This document shows, one piece after another, positions 5,232-5,618 of a DNA stretch of 5,618 nt. This DNA comes from Thermoanaerobacterales bacterium (GTDB taxonomy: Bacteria > Actinomycetota > Acidimicrobiia > Acidimicrobiales > JACDCH01): the NCBI GenBank assembly GCA_017577565.1, contig PKRH01000171.1, positions 1 to 5,618 on the forward strand. Reading direction: 5' to 3'. The notes under the pieces are model-generated. The model was not told where the DNA came from, made no database searches, and saw only the letters and a program-made list of their open reading frames with translations. How positions within the stretch are numbered: position 1 is the stretch's first letter; each line of letters opens with the position of its first letter. A program made the translations under genes and the position numbers.

Positions 5232-5267
5232 CCCCCGGGGGCATGGGGGATTTCCCGGTGATCCCCC
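5232..5267. repeat. GC-rich inverted repeats in the divergent spacer
   Basis: CCCCCGGGGG (5232-5241) is a perfect 10-bp palindrome. GGGGGAT (5245-5251) and ATCCCCC (5261-5267) form a 7-bp inverted repeat around a 9-nt spacer. They lie in the middle of the 235-bp region between the divergent Wbl gene and the proline-rich frame. They may be protein binding sites or simply reflect the extreme base composition. Confidence 0.3.
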
Positions 5268-5326
5268 GATCGGCCCCCGGGCGGCCCGGGTCGCCCGAGC
5301 GGGGGCCGGTGGGGGAGGGGCCAGCC

Positions 5327-5342
5327 CGGGACGGCTGTCCCG
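5327..5342. repeat. Inverted repeat upstream of the proline-rich frame
   Basis: CGGGAC (5327-5332) and GTCCCG (5337-5342) flank GGCT, giving a 6-bp stem 31 bp before the GTG at 5373. An operator for that gene is possible. No recognised regulator motif fits. Confidence 0.25.
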
Positions 5343-5372
5343 TCGGGCCCCGCGTCGGGTATGCATGGGGCA

Positions 5373-5618
5373 GTGACCTCGGCCGAGGCCCCCCGGCAGC
5401 CGACCGACGAGACCGTGCAGCTGCAGCGGGTCCCGCCCCCGCCGCCGCCACCGGCCGCCCCGCCGGGACCGGCGAGCGGCCCGCCGGTCGCGCCCCTCGT
5501 CCCCCCGGGCGGGGTGCCCGGCGACGTGCGCGCCGCGGCGACCGGCGACCCCGGGCGTGCCGCGGCCTCCGGCCCCTACCGCCCGCTGGGCCCGCCCCCC
5601 GCCGCGCCCGGCCAGGGG
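5373..5618 (+). CDS. N-terminal part of a proline-rich protein, open at the window edge
   Basis: From GTG 5373 a frame of 82 codons runs without a stop to the end of the window. It begins VTSAEAPRQPTDETVQLQRV, then a run of seven prolines, then Pro/Ala/Gly-rich sequence with YRPLGPPP near the end. The first 20 residues look like genuine, mildly acidic protein rather than antisense noise, and the following low-complexity part resembles the cytoplasmic Pro-rich leader of many actinobacterial membrane proteins. ATG 5361 is in the same frame and would add four residues (MHGA). No Shine-Dalgarno is clear for either start. No domain is reached, so the function cannot be named. A bifunctional penicillin-binding protein or another membrane protein with a Pro-rich leader is a guess from the divergent Wbl neighbour only. 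Confidence 0.55.
   Translation, partial: MTSAEAPRQPTDETVQLQRVPPPPPPPAAPPGPASGPPVAPLVPPGGVPGDVRAAATGDPGRAAASGPYRPLGPPPAAPGQG

Overview
The window is very GC-rich DNA (about 70% or more by eye) with GTG starts, GC-skewed third codon positions and two WhiB-like (Wbl) genes. Wbl proteins are essentially confined to Actinobacteria and their phages, so this is an actinobacterial chromosome. The overall gene style would suit the class Acidimicrobiia, but I cannot prove that from sequence alone. There is no sign of mobile DNA, phage genes, CRISPR, rRNA or tRNA.

Layout, left to right. Positions 1-128 hold no gene I can identify. A large von Willebrand factor A (VWA) protein (129-2165, +) fills the left third. 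It converges on a small, probably membrane-anchored protein with a Thr/Ser/Pro-rich tail (2191-2793, -). A YmdB-type macro-domain hydrolase (2864-3382, -) lies just upstream of that gene on the same strand. A 136-bp divergent spacer, unusually AT-rich at its centre and holding two overlapping palindromes, separates the macro gene from a WhiB/WhmD-type regulator (3519-3803, +). That regulator converges on a single-domain glutamate formiminotransferase (3813-4610, -), whose 5' end is only 52 bp from the divergent tatA gene (4663-4845, +). tatA converges, across a clear hairpin, on a second Wbl gene of a different type (4886-5137, -). A 235-bp spacer rich in inverted repeats follows. The window ends inside a proline-rich reading frame (from 5373, +) that is still open at the edge.

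Gene order alternates strand almost gene by gene, so these are mostly one-gene transcription units rather than an operon. The only co-directional pair is the macro-domain gene and the Thr-rich gene, 70 bp apart with a hairpin between them. The genes are mostly core actinobacterial functions: an iron-sulfur developmental/redox regulator, protein export, folate or histidine one-carbon metabolism, ADP-ribose signalling, and a VWA protein of the kind usually found beside a MoxR/ChlI-type ATPase.

I see no convincing undescribed multi-gene system. The most interesting points are regulatory. tatA appears to have a leaderless promoter embedded in a perfect 8-bp-arm inverted repeat. The macro/whiB spacer has a palindrome that reads as a -10-like element on both strands. 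A compact compound inverted repeat lies upstream of the second Wbl gene.
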